Positions 26,588-35,371 of a stretch of 47,589 nucleotides of DNA are shown here, one piece after another (within the stretch, counting starts at the first letter, position 1; each line of letters begins with the position of its first letter). The translations under genes were made by a program, and so were the position numbers. Origin of the DNA: Bacillota bacterium (lineage in GTDB: Bacteria; Bacillota; Clostridia; Oscillospirales; Ruminococcaceae); the NCBI GenBank assembly GCA_023421245.1, contig JAEZTV010000014.1, positions 1-47,589 of the forward strand, given 5' to 3'. The notes beneath the pieces are model-generated. The model worked only from the letters and a program-made list of their open reading frames with translations, ran no database searches and was not told where the DNA came from.

Positions 26588-28555
26588 TTACACTTCCATG
26601 ATGATGGGCAAAATCATCGGGCTGCGCTTATTGGTGCGGTACACATAGTCACCCACCGCATCCTTGATTTTGGTTTTAATCTGCCCCCACTCGCGGATAT
26701 CCTTTTCTCCGCACTGGACGAGCACATTCTTAACCACCGAGCGCGCCTCGGCAATGAGAGCCTCCGCCTCACGCACATACACAAACCCGCGCGACACGAT
26801 ATCGGGGCCCGAAACCACCTTGCCGGTGTGCTTTTCCATTGCAAGCACAACAATAATCAGTCCGTCCTCCGCAAGACGCTTTCGGTCACGCAGCACAATG
26901 CTGCCAACATCACCGACACCCAGTCCGTCCACCAGCACGCGGCCGGCCGGCACGGTTGCTGTAATCTTCATCTCCACCGAGTCGGTTTCAATTACATTTC
27001 CGTTCTCGGCGATTATAACGTTTTCGGGCGGAATACCCATATCAACGGCAATGCCCGCGTGCTTCTTTAAGTGCTTATATTCACCGTGCACCGGAATAAA
27101 AAACTTGGGCTTTGTCAGGCCCAGCATCAAGCGCAGCTCATCCTGACAGCCGTGGCCCGAAACGTGTGCCTCATACATCTTCTCGTAGATAACCTCGGCA
27201 CCCAGCTTCATCAGGTCGTTTACCACGCGTCCCACCGTCTTTTCGTTGCCTGGGATAGGAGTTGCGGAGATGATGATAAAGTCGTTGGGATTGATCGTAA
27301 CATTGCGGTGGTCGCCCGTCGCCATACGCGAAAGTGCTGCCATCGCCTCGCCCTGACTGCCGGTGGTTACAATAACAAGCTTTTCATCGGGATAGCGCTT
27401 AATCATCTCAATATCAATCAGCACGCCCTCGGGTACGTTAAGATAACCAAGCTCCATCGCCTTGGTGGTAACGTTAACCATACTGCGGCCGGAGATCGCC
27501 ACCTTGCGGTCACAGCGCACCGCCATATCAATCATCTGCTGGATACGGTGGATGTTGGAGGCAAACGACGCAATAATCATGCGCCTTGCCCCCGCCTTTG
27601 CAAACAGCAGTTCAAACGACTCTCCCACCTTTTTCTCGCTCAGGGCGGTACCCGGGCGCTCTGCGTTGGTAGAGTCGGACAGCAGTGCCAAAACGCCCTT
27701 GCTGCCAAGTTCGCCAAACCGTGCAAGATCTATAATGCCGCCCTCAATCGGGGTATAGTCAATCTTAAAGTCACCGGTCTGAATTATAACACCGGCAGGG
27801 GTGTGAATCGCAAAGCCCACCGCGTCGGGAATGGAATGGTTGACGCGGATAAATTCAACCGCCATGCAGCCGAACTTTATCGTCTGGCGTGGCGTTAATA
27901 CGTTAAGCTTGGCTTTTCCAAGCAGATTATGCTCTTTGAGCTTGCCTTCAATCAGTCCAATTGTCAGACGGGTACCGTACACCGGCACGTTGAACCGTTT
28001 GAGGAAGTATGGCAGGCCGCCGATATGATCCTCGTGACCGTGGGTAATAACCACGCCGCGCAGCCTTTCGAGGTTCTTCTCGATATAGGCGTAATCCGGC
28101 AGCACAATATCTACGCCGAGCATCTCTTCATCGGGAAACGCCAAGCCGCAATCCACAATAAACATATCGTTGCCGCATTCGTACGCCGTCATGTTCTTGC
28201 CGATTTCGCCAAGACCGCCAATAGGGATGATTCTAACGGGCGTTTTGCGTCCTTCTCTGGGTGCCTTCTCTCCTTTTGCTTTGCCTGCGCTGTTTTGCGG
28301 CTCCGGCTTTAACAACTGCTCTATCTTAGCCCCAACCGTTCCAACCACAGACGCCTGTGCTGCGGCAGGGCGCTTTTTTCCGCCGCGTCTGGTACGCGAG
28401 GGCTGCGCGGGAGCCTTTTTCTTCTCTGTTGTTTTTGCGGAGTCTGGCTGTTTTACGTCTTTTGCCGCGTCCGCCTGCTCCGTCTTCGGTGCACGGGGCT
28501 TTTTTGTATTGGGATTGCTTTTGCGTTCGAATATTTTATTGTTTTCCTGACTCAA
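26588..28555 (-). CDS. rnj: Ribonuclease J with a basic N-terminal extension
   Basis: A 655-residue RNase J, a central mRNA decay and rRNA maturation enzyme of Firmicutes with endo- and 5'-exonuclease activity. Residues 1-90 are a low-complexity, lysine-, proline- and alanine-rich extension. The metallo-beta-lactamase core then begins with VRIIPIGGLGEIGKN and holds the zinc motif HGHEDHIGG, followed by the beta-CASP domain (STNAERPG) and a C-terminal domain. An in-frame ATG occurs far upstream, but AGGAGG lies ten bases before the TTG at 28555, which fits translation initiation much better. The long region upstream carries its own promoter and RNA hairpins. Confidence 0.92.
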   Translation of the reverse strand: MSQENNKIFERKSNPNTKKPRAPKTEQADAAKDVKQPDSAKTTEKKKAPAQPSRTRRGGKKRPAAAQASVVGTVGAKIEQLLKPEPQNSAGKAKGEKAPREGRKTPVRIIPIGGLGEIGKNMTAYECGNDMFIVDCGLAFPDEEMLGVDIVLPDYAYIEKNLERLRGVVITHGHEDHIGGLPYFLKRFNVPVYGTRLTIGLIEGKLKEHNLLGKAKLNVLTPRQTIKFGCMAVEFIRVNHSIPDAVGFAIHTPAGVIIQTGDFKIDYTPIEGGIIDLARFGELGSKGVLALLSDSTNAERPGTALSEKKVGESFELLFAKAGARRMIIASFASNIHRIQQMIDMAVRCDRKVAISGRSMVNVTTKAMELGYLNVPEGVLIDIEMIKRYPDEKLVIVTTGSQGEAMAALSRMATGDHRNVTINPNDFIIISATPIPGNEKTVGRVVNDLMKLGAEVIYEKMYEAHVSGHGCQDELRLMLGLTKPKFFIPVHGEYKHLKKHAGIAVDMGIPPENVIIAENGNVIETDSVEMKITATVPAGRVLVDGLGVGDVGSIVLRDRKRLAEDGLIIVVLAMEKHTGKVVSGPDIVSRGFVYVREAEALIAEARSVVKNVLVQCGEKDIREWGQIKTKIKDAVGDYVYRTNKRSPMILPIIMEV

Positions 28556-29235
28556 TGTTGAGTAACCTCCTGTATTATGCCGGAACCTGCCGGCAAAATA
28601 ATAATAGATCATAGAAACAGTACTATGTAGCTTCCGTGCCTTGCATGGCGGCCGTAACGATAAACGGCGATACGCAAAGCCCCGACACGGTGATCTGCCG
28701 CTGGCCAAAATAATAAACCTGTCTGTTCACACAATGGGGCAAGGGTATCGGGCATTACCACGTTCCTCTGTTGGTATGTACAGAAAACAAAGGCCTTTGC
28801 CGATACACAGCCATTACCCTGATAAAGAAACAGGCAGGTATCCGTTCATATTATTGTTGTTATGGCGCAAAACGCTCAAGCAGACAGGCGGAATAAGCCC
28901 GTTTGCAAAATACCATTACAGTTGACGCGCCCCGCGGGGGCACAGTCATATAGTTTACAATAATCGATCAACCAGCATGGGTTGGCAAGAATACCGAACG
29001 GTTCCAAAGAATGTACTACCGTTCATACATCCCTTGTAAAGGCGAACCCTTCGGGCACCATGTAACTGCATGGATATCGGCACGCCGCCATAATACCGCA
29101 GGCGGCATAATCGCCGCAGACTTCCCCTGCATGCAAAACAGCGTTCCTTTGACAGGAAGGGGAACTTGCTTTGGGAGGGCGTGCGCTGAACTACCAACCG
29201 ACTGGGTCGATCCCACGAACAAATACGTTAGTTTG
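28556..29235 (-). ncRNA. Long structured leader or small RNA upstream of RNase J
   Basis: About 680 bases without a credible protein gene, downstream of a consensus promoter at 29236-29264. On the minus strand several good stems occur: TTCCCCT/AGGGGAA (29122-29128 with 29158-29164), which competes with a GTTCC/GGAAC pairing in the same segment; GCCGCC/GGCGGC (29084-29089 with 29101-29106); GAACGGT/ACCGTTC (28996-29002 with 29018-29024); a multi-helix element at 28634-28690; and TGCCGG/CCGGCA (28578-28583 with 28590-28595) just before the AGGAGG of RNase J. I compared it by eye with RNase P RNA, tmRNA, SRP RNA, 6S RNA and common riboswitches and could not assign it. It may be an RNase J leader or an independent RNA. 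Confidence 0.45.
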
Positions 29236-29264
29236 ATTTTATACGCAATCGCCGGCGGTGTCAA
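29236..29264 (-). promoter_or_regulatory. Consensus sigma-A promoter upstream of the RNase J leader
   Basis: On the minus strand TTGACA (29259-29264) and TAAAAT (29236-29241) are separated by 17 bases. It lies 39 bases past the end of the nucleotidyltransferase gene and about 680 bases before the RNase J start codon. Confidence 0.7.
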
Positions 29265-29302
29265 GCCATAAATTCTCAAGTGCCGCCGGTGAGGGCGGTG
29301 CA

Positions 29303-31621
29303 TTAGCGCGCACCGCCGTCCTCAAAGCCTTTAATCAGTTTTTCAAAACCGCCGCAAATCTCCCTTGCAATCTCATAGTTCTTCGCCTCGGCGATGATGC
29401 GTACTCCTCCGCCGCGTTTGAGCGGACGAACCAGTATCGTACCGCCCCCGTACGGGACTACAACGCCTTCGCCGATTGCCCCCTGTGCCGTGGTGCCGCC
29501 GATGCGGCGCATAACCTCGCAGGGGTTCTGGGCCAGGGTGACAACCCGGGTTGCGCCGTCAAACGCCGGCAGTTCGTCGGCCAGCTCATACAGGCTGCTG
29601 CCCGAACGGCGCAACATTGAAAGCAGCATAACTGCCCGCGCCAGCGCATCGCGTACCCACGGCTGTGTTTTTGCAAGCGTGCGCGCCTTTCGGTCACTTT
29701 CATCCGCGGGGCAAGAAAGGTATCGGAACACTGATCGTCCATAGGTTTCGGCAAGATAGTCTAGTACCCTTGGGGCGTCGTAGCGTACGGCAAGGTTGTT
29801 GCCGACGCAAAGCTCATGCGCCGCAATTATAACAAAAACGCGTTCATCCGAAAGCCGTGCGCCGCCGTTTTGTGATGCCGCAAGGCTTAAGCCTTCATCC
29901 GAGAGGCTGAGCCGCACCCTGCCCGCTCTTGATACTATGCACCCAAGATCATCGAGTACCGTATGCAGAATGCGCTTTAACAAAGGGTTTTTGCAGACGA
30001 TAGACACCGTCATTCCCGTAAGATTTTCGCGGCACAGCTCTTTTATTGATTCAGGGTAAAGCTGAGCCACCGACTCCATGCGTGATAGCCTGCCATACTG
30101 CTCAAAAGCGACGCTCTTGATTTCGGCACGCAGCATGCACAGTTCAATCTCGCGCTCGATATCCCGCTTTAAGGTAAGGCCGTCTGCGCCAAACAGGCGA
30201 ATGCGCCCTGCCTCAACATGCGCACCAAGTTTTGCTTTGCAGTGCACGGCCGAAAAAACACCCTGCGGTTCGATACATTCGCCAAAATCCCATACCGAGC
30301 ATCCCGTCTGGCGGATGCCCGCACCGAGCGCATCGCTAAGCGCACGGCCCGCTCTGCCGAAATGGGATATCCCGCAGATACCCTCTTTCATCACCGTGCC
30401 GATTGCACCGCCCAGCCGCGCACACATGGCGGGGGTCATTTCTCCCGGGGATTCGATACATACGCCCTCATCGTCAAACAGCTCGCGCCCGAGCATTCCG
30501 GTGCGCAGATGCTCGCGCAGCACAGTGCCGCTCTTTACATATTTGCGCGGCCATACCTTAACGCCCGGTTCAACAAGCACCCGGTTGCCCACTACCGCCT
30601 TGGCACCGATAGCGGCACCTTCAAACATGCGTGCGCCGTTTTCGATGACCGCGCCCTCGCACACGACACATCCGCGCAGATGCACATCATCCCCAAGCAC
30701 CGCGTTTACGCCGATAAGACTGCCCAGAATCGCCGCGCGCGAACCGATGCATGCACCGTCGTCAATAACACTGCCCTCGCCGATGCGGCATCCCTGCCCG
30801 ATTGCAACGCCCGACCCAATGTATGCGGGCGCGCCGACACGGATGCGCTGCGCATCGGCGGCATCTTTATAGTAAACGCCGTCGATTAACGCCGCATCAA
30901 TGCTGCAGCGCACCTGCCCCGACAGCATATCCACCGCACACCGGCGAAGACTGTCAAGATCGCCTACATCACACCAGTACCCCGTCTCTTCAAAGGCGAG
31001 CACGCGTTGACCGTTTTTGAGCATTAAGGGGAACAGATCCTTTGCAAAGTCAAACGGCCGGTCTGCCGGCACGTGTGCCATTGCCGCGGGGGACAGCACA
31101 TATACACCGGTGTTGGCAAGGTCACACACCGCCTGTGCATAGCAGGGCTTTTCCACAAATCCCGCGACGGTGCGGTCCTGCTCGTTGACGTTCACAAGCC
31201 CATATTCGCGCGGGTCGTCGACACGCTTTACCACAAGGGTTGCGTCCGCGCGCATTTCACGGTGAAAGGTAACGATATCTGCGAGGTTAAAGTCGCACAT
31301 TGCATCCCCGCTGATGACGAGAAATTCCTCGTCGATATCCCCTGCCGCACCCCTCACACCGCCCGCCGTACCCAGGGGGAAATCCTCGGTAACAAACCGC
31401 AGCGAAATGCCCTTGTACTCGCCATCCGTAAAATGCTCGGTCACGCGGTCCGGCAGGTACCCGAGCGTCACCCTTGCCTCGGTAAACCCGTTATCGGCAA
31501 GCAGGTCTAAGATATACTCCAAAATGGGACGCCCGCACAGCCTGGCCATCGGCTTTGGCAATGTGCAGGTCAACGGCTTAAGACGGCTGCCCGCGCCGCC
31601 TGCCATAATAACCGCCCTCAT
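29303..31621 (-). CDS. Sugar-1-phosphate nucleotidyltransferase fused to a degenerate phosphomutase-like domain
   Basis: A 772-residue protein. Residues 1-230 form a nucleotidyltransferase domain (AVIMAGGAGSRLKPLT..LPKPM, the NTP-binding signature). Residues 250-370 form a left-handed beta-helix with hexapeptide repeats (IGQGCRIGEGSVIDDGACIG). The rest resembles the phosphomannomutase/phosphoglucomutase fold but lacks its key residues: the catalytic serine motif (ASHNP type) is replaced by GAHVEAG, and no DGDADR-type metal loop is visible. It probably makes a sugar nucleotide, GDP-mannose by family resemblance, while the mutase part is structural or regulatory. The ATG at 31621 has AGGGTGG upstream; the frame is open further but without family match. 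Confidence 0.85.
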   Translation of the reverse strand: MRAVIMAGGAGSRLKPLTCTLPKPMARLCGRPILEYILDLLADNGFTEARVTLGYLPDRVTEHFTDGEYKGISLRFVTEDFPLGTAGGVRGAAGDIDEEFLVISGDAMCDFNLADIVTFHREMRADATLVVKRVDDPREYGLVNVNEQDRTVAGFVEKPCYAQAVCDLANTGVYVLSPAAMAHVPADRPFDFAKDLFPLMLKNGQRVLAFEETGYWCDVGDLDSLRRCAVDMLSGQVRCSIDAALIDGVYYKDAADAQRIRVGAPAYIGSGVAIGQGCRIGEGSVIDDGACIGSRAAILGSLIGVNAVLGDDVHLRGCVVCEGAVIENGARMFEGAAIGAKAVVGNRVLVEPGVKVWPRKYVKSGTVLREHLRTGMLGRELFDDEGVCIESPGEMTPAMCARLGGAIGTVMKEGICGISHFGRAGRALSDALGAGIRQTGCSVWDFGECIEPQGVFSAVHCKAKLGAHVEAGRIRLFGADGLTLKRDIEREIELCMLRAEIKSVAFEQYGRLSRMESVAQLYPESIKELCRENLTGMTVSIVCKNPLLKRILHTVLDDLGCIVSRAGRVRLSLSDEGLSLAASQNGGARLSDERVFVIIAAHELCVGNNLAVRYDAPRVLDYLAETYGRSVFRYLSCPADESDRKARTLAKTQPWVRDALARAVMLLSMLRRSGSSLYELADELPAFDGATRVVTLAQNPCEVMRRIGGTTAQGAIGEGVVVPYGGGTILVRPLKRGGGVRIIAEAKNYEIAREICGGFEKLIKGFEDGGAR

Positions 31622-31785
31622 GCTACCCATCCACCCTTTTCTTTTGCACAGCATATGCCGCCGCGCAATAATTACTCTTTCTATTATTGCTCCGAAAACG
31701 GGTTTTAACGCATGGGTTGCCGATGTTTTAAAACAAAGTTGCACAAGTCTTTCCGTCGTCTGCTTACGCTTTAAAACATTCTCAT

Positions 31786-31825
31786 TGAAAACAGGCGCGC
31801 AAAGCAATAAGCTTTGTGCGCCTGT
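31786..31825 (-). terminator. Terminator of azlC-azlD
   Basis: A 15-bp stem, ACAGGCGCGCAAAGC (31791-31805) with GCTTTGTGCGCCTGT (31811-31825), one G-T pair, loop AATAA. On the minus strand it ends CCTGTTTTC. It lies about 55 bases after the azlD stop codon. Confidence 0.8.
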
Positions 31826-31878
31826 TTGTGTGCGGTTATTATATCTTGCTTGATATACAGCGGGTGATGGGCGAAAAA

Positions 31879-32214
31879 TCAAACGAACACATGCTGTATC
31901 AACACCATATAGATTACCGTGCCGGCTAAAATACTAAGCAACGTCTTTCTGCGCCAGAGATGCAGAGCCACAACGCAGACCGAGGCGATAAGCTCCGGCA
32001 GCCCGAACGGAAAGGCTGCAACAGACACGCCGCGCATACAGTATATCACCAGAATTGCCATGACGGCAGGCGGCAGCACGCTGCCAAGGTAGATGATTGC
32101 CTTGGGGGTGGGTCTGTCGCCGGTAAACAGAACAAACGGTGCAAGACGGGTTAAAAAGGTAACGGCAGCCACAACGAGAATAATCGCAAGCGACTGCGGT
32201 ATAGAGAGTGTCAT
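31879..32214 (-). CDS. azlD: AzlD-family branched-chain amino acid transport subunit
   Basis: A 111-residue hydrophobic protein with about four transmembrane helices and the AzlD signature near the start (TFLTRLAPFVLF). With AzlC it exports branched-chain amino acids or their analogues. The ATG at 32214 has a GCAGGAA ribosome binding site and follows azlC by 19 bases; the longer open frame upstream overlaps azlC and is not credible. Confidence 0.9.
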   Translation of the reverse strand: MTLSIPQSLAIILVVAAVTFLTRLAPFVLFTGDRPTPKAIIYLGSVLPPAVMAILVIYCMRGVSVAAFPFGLPELIASVCVVALHLWRRKTLLSILAGTVIYMVLIQHVFV

Positions 32215-32233
32215 GTCAACGATTCCTGCCTTA

Positions 32234-32977
32234 TTAGAATGATTGTTGTGTTTGCTCCGGCTCGCTTTGGCCGGCGGCGTCGGTTTTTTGTTCAACGGAC
32301 CGGCGCACAAGCATGAGCAGTAGCACCGCCAATAGCATAGCGGGTATAATAAATCTGTCCGCACCCAGCAGCAGAAGCATTACTACCCCTGTACACGCGC
32401 CGATAACGGCGGGAATGCGTGTGGGGTATCCGGTCCATTGCTCGGTGCAGATGACAAGAAACAGCGCGGTCATCGCAAAGTCGATGCCGGTGGTGTTAAA
32501 GAAAATAAATCCGCCCGCAAGCGAACCGAGCACACTGCCAAGCACCCAGTATGTCTGGTCAAACAGCGAAATTAAAAAGAAAAAACGCTGCGGCGGCACC
32601 CCCTCAGGCACCTGCGCTGAACAGAGCAGCGAGTAGGTTTCATCGGTGAGTGAAAAGATCATGTATGGTTTTTTGCGCCCCATACCCTTAAAGCGTTCCA
32701 GCATCGAAAGCCCGTAGAAGATGTGCCGCAGATTTACGGCAAGGGTCATTACGGCCACCTGCCATAATGAAAATACCCCGGAAAAAAAGTTGATGGCGAT
32801 AAACTGCATCGAGCCCGCATACACCGTAAGACTCATCAAGAGCGCCCAAAGCACGCCGTACCCTGCCTCGCGAAACAATAACCCAAACGCAATGCCCACA
32901 AACACATAACCGAGCATTACCGGAAAAGAGGCGGCAAACGCCGCCTTTACCGCCTTTTTCATCCCGTATTTTTTCAT
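32234..32977 (-). CDS. azlC: AzlC-family branched-chain amino acid transport protein
   Basis: A 247-residue polytopic membrane protein, the large subunit of the AzlCD exporter. Typical segments are FAASFPVMLGYVFVGIAFGLL, LMSLTVYAGSMQFIAI and LRHIFYGLSMLERFK. The C-terminus is a polar tail rich in Gln and Glu. It lies 41 bases after prfB, so it may be read through from it, with azlD directly downstream. Confidence 0.92.
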   Translation of the reverse strand: MKKYGMKKAVKAAFAASFPVMLGYVFVGIAFGLLFREAGYGVLWALLMSLTVYAGSMQFIAINFFSGVFSLWQVAVMTLAVNLRHIFYGLSMLERFKGMGRKKPYMIFSLTDETYSLLCSAQVPEGVPPQRFFFLISLFDQTYWVLGSVLGSLAGGFIFFNTTGIDFAMTALFLVICTEQWTGYPTRIPAVIGACTGVVMLLLLGADRFIIPAMLLAVLLLMLVRRSVEQKTDAAGQSEPEQTQQSF

Positions 32978-33018
32978 TTTCCCTGTACTTCCCCTATCCG
33001 TATCGGTGAACCATTCGC

Positions 33019-34143
33019 TTACAGCTCACCCGCGCTCTTTGCTTTAAGGTAGGAGTTAATAAAGCCGTCGAGGTCACCGTCCATTACGGCGCCGATATTG
33101 CCCGACTCAAAGCCGGTGCGGTGGTCCTTAGCAAGGGTGTAAGGCATAAACACATAGGAGCGGATCTGGCTGCCCCATGCAATCTCCTTTTGCACACCCT
33201 TGATGTCCTCTATCTTATCGTAGTGCTCGCGTTCTTTAATTTCTACCAGCTTTGATTTGAGCATAGTCATCGCGGTTTCGCGGTTCTGGCGCTGGCTGCG
33301 CTCCTGTTGGCAGGCAACCACAATGCCGGTGGGCAGATGGGTAATGCGAATTGCCGATTCGGTCTTGTTTACGTGCTGACCGCCCGCGCCGCTGGAGCGG
33401 TAAGTATCCACACGCAGGTCTTCATCCTTAATCTCAATATTAAAGTCCTCGCCGATTTCAGGCATGACCTCAAGCGACGCAAACGAGGTGTGTCTGCGTC
33501 CGGAGGAATCAAACGGAGAGATGCGCACCAAACGATGCACACCTGCCTCGCTTTTGAGGTAGCCGTAAGCGTTTGTACCTTCGATGAGGATTGAGGCGCT
33601 TTTTAATCCCGCCTCCTCTCCATCGAGGTAATCAAGTACCTTGTATCGAAAGCCGTGGCGTTCCGCCCAGCGGGTATACATGCGGTAGAGCATCTGCGCC
33701 CAGTCCTGCGCCTCGGTGCCGCCCGCTCCCGCGTGAAAGGTGAGGATTGCGTTGTTTGTGTCGTACTCGCCAACCAAAAGCGTAGAAAGGCGCGCGGCAG
33801 AAAGCGCATTCTCAAACGCGTGCACCCCCGCTGCCGCCTCATCGTACAGCGACTCGTCCTCGCTCTCATCGGCAAGCTCAATTAAGGTAAGCGTATCCTC
33901 GTAATCAGCCTTTAGTTTCTCATAGCCCGAAACCTTAGCCTTGCACTGTGCAATCTTTTGCAGCACCTTCTGCGACTCGGCAGGGTCATCCCAAAAACCG
34001 GGCGCCATCGTCTGCTCTTCCAAAAATGCCGCCTCGTCTTTTACCTTATCAAGCGAGAGTGCATCCGCTAAATCATCAAGCTCACCGGCATGGCCGGTAA
34101 GCTCTTGTTTGAGTTCCTCGTATTGCAGCATATAAAGCCCCAT
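33019..34143 (-). CDS. prfB: Peptide chain release factor 2, without frameshift
   Basis: A 374-residue class I release factor for UGA and UAA. The catalytic GGQ is in SSGAGGQHVNKTESAIRITH (around residue 240) and the RF2-type domain 1 starts LQYEELKQEL. Most RF2 genes need a +1 frameshift at CTT-TGA-C near codon 25. Here the corresponding place reads SLDKVKDEAAF in one open frame (CTTGAT), so autoregulation by frameshifting is absent. Two in-frame ATG codons (34143 and 34131) are both possible; the second matches the usual N-terminus and has GGGG upstream. Confidence 0.95.
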   Translation of the reverse strand: MGLYMLQYEELKQELTGHAGELDDLADALSLDKVKDEAAFLEEQTMAPGFWDDPAESQKVLQKIAQCKAKVSGYEKLKADYEDTLTLIELADESEDESLYDEAAAGVHAFENALSAARLSTLLVGEYDTNNAILTFHAGAGGTEAQDWAQMLYRMYTRWAERHGFRYKVLDYLDGEEAGLKSASILIEGTNAYGYLKSEAGVHRLVRISPFDSSGRRHTSFASLEVMPEIGEDFNIEIKDEDLRVDTYRSSGAGGQHVNKTESAIRITHLPTGIVVACQQERSQRQNRETAMTMLKSKLVEIKEREHYDKIEDIKGVQKEIAWGSQIRSYVFMPYTLAKDHRTGFESGNIGAVMDGDLDGFINSYLKAKSAGEL

Positions 34144-34254
34144 TCCGCCGCATAATCGGCATCAATCTGTTCTGAACACGAATAAAGTCCGGCGCACAAG
34201 AAACGTGCAAACCGCAAGACTATTATAAAATAGGTTTGTTTGATTGTAAAGCGC

Positions 34255-34294
34255 ATTAAAGCAGCGCAGGAACACCAAATGTGCCCTGCGCTGC
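34255..34294 (-). terminator. Terminator of the padR-DUF1700-DUF4097 operon
   Basis: Perfect 10-bp arms GCAGCGCAGG (34261-34270) and CCTGCGCTGC (34285-34294) with inner GG/CC pairing, followed on the minus strand by TTTAAT. It is 15 bases past the DUF4097 stop codon. Confidence 0.75.
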
Positions 34295-34309
34295 GGCGGT
34301 ACGCTGTAT

Positions 34310-35371
34310 TTACCCGAGAAAATCAATCTTGATATCGCCGGATTTCGTGGAAACATTTAGCTGTTTGCTGCCGTTCCCCGAATCGGGCAAGCGGATGCTG
34401 CCGCTCTTTGACTTCGATCTTATGGTATAGTTTTCTGATGCATCATCGATGTCGCCGTTTACCTCGCCGCTTGCTGACGTAAAGTTGAAATTGTTTGCGC
34501 GGATCGTCTTAAAGCGGATATCGCCGGACCTTGTATCAACGGTGATGTCCCCGTCCGTGACCGTTTGCCCAAGGAATACCCTGCCGCTGCTTGATTTGAC
34601 AAGGATATTCCGGGCAGCCTGCACCGCGCTTATGCTGGCATCACCCGAATGGGTATTGATGCCCAAGTCTTCTTTTACCGTACCCTCGTCAATTTTGACG
34701 CCGCCGCTCATGGAATCCACCGACATCCGGCCGTTTATCTGCACCCCCGAGACCTTGATGTCTCCCGAGGCTGACGCAGCCGTCAAGTCACCGCCTGATA
34801 AGACCTTACTCAGCTTAATCTCACCGCTTTTTGAGTTGACTGAAACCTGATTGGGAGCGGAAAGTCCATCTACTTTGATATCACCGCTCTTGGAACTAAG
34901 CGCAACCATATCGTTAGTCACAAGTTCGGTGACATGGATCGTGCCGCTCTGTGACGATACGTCGATTTCACCCAAAAGCCCTTCGGGAACCTCGATGACC
35001 ATCGCCCGATCAACAAGATCAATGTGAACCCCAATATAATTGTACCACCGTTTGTTGATGATCTGATTTATACTGAGTTCCCTCGTCGCGGAAACATCAA
35101 ACTCAAAATACTCCTGCTCATTCTCAAAGGTGGTAATCACAAGCTCATTGCTCTTGGATGGAGCAAGCCTTATGTCGCAGAACCTTCCGTTGATATCCAG
35201 ACTTTTGACCTCATCGAGCGTGTAGCTGTACGACCTTTGTTCATAGGGCAGACCTGTGCTGATTGATTCTAGCCGAAACCCTCCGGCAGCAAAGGATAGA
35301 ATTACAAACAACAGTCCGGCCATGACACACGCTGCAGCAATATATAATGAATTTCTCGTAATTGGCTTCAT
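34310..35371 (-). CDS. DUF4097-family beta-repeat protein
   Basis: A 353-residue protein with one N-terminal transmembrane helix (about 9-30) and an extracytoplasmic region built from about eleven repeats of roughly 20 residues around a core S-x-SGDIK-hydrophobic (for example SSKSGDIKV, NSKSGEIKL, DTRSGDIRF, STKSGDIKI). Such repeats are expected to stack into a right-handed beta-solenoid. Function is unknown; DUF4097 proteins commonly accompany DUF1700 and PadR genes and are thought to act in envelope stress responses. Its ATG overlaps the DUF1700 stop by four bases (ATGA). Confidence 0.88.
   Translation of the reverse strand: MKPITRNSLYIAAACVMAGLLFVILSFAAGGFRLESISTGLPYEQRSYSYTLDEVKSLDINGRFCDIRLAPSKSNELVITTFENEQEYFEFDVSATRELSINQIINKRWYNYIGVHIDLVDRAMVIEVPEGLLGEIDVSSQSGTIHVTELVTNDMVALSSKSGDIKVDGLSAPNQVSVNSKSGEIKLSKVLSGGDLTAASASGDIKVSGVQINGRMSVDSMSGGVKIDEGTVKEDLGINTHSGDASISAVQAARNILVKSSSGRVFLGQTVTDGDITVDTRSGDIRFKTIRANNFNFTSASGEVNGDIDDASENYTIRSKSKSGSIRLPDSGNGSKQLNVSTKSGDIKIDFLG

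Noticed and set aside
28556..29235. RNase P RNA, tmRNA, SRP RNA or 6S RNA in the RNase J leader
   Set aside because: I looked for the invariant GAGGAAAGUC core, the tRNA-like tmRNA end and the SRP tetraloop helix. None is present; GGGGAAGTC near 29119 is only a superficial resemblance.
29016..29303. 95-codon frame over the RNase J leader
   Set aside because: No ribosome binding site and no resemblance to a protein; it begins upstream of the predicted promoter, and the DNA is better explained as structured RNA.
31722..31780. Imperfectly spaced inverted repeat ATGTTTTAAA...TTTAAAACAT, and a 12-base match (TTCCGTCGTCTG) to the region near 44240
   Set aside because: AT-rich arms far apart and a single short match are expected by chance at this length; there is no sign of a dispersed repeat family.
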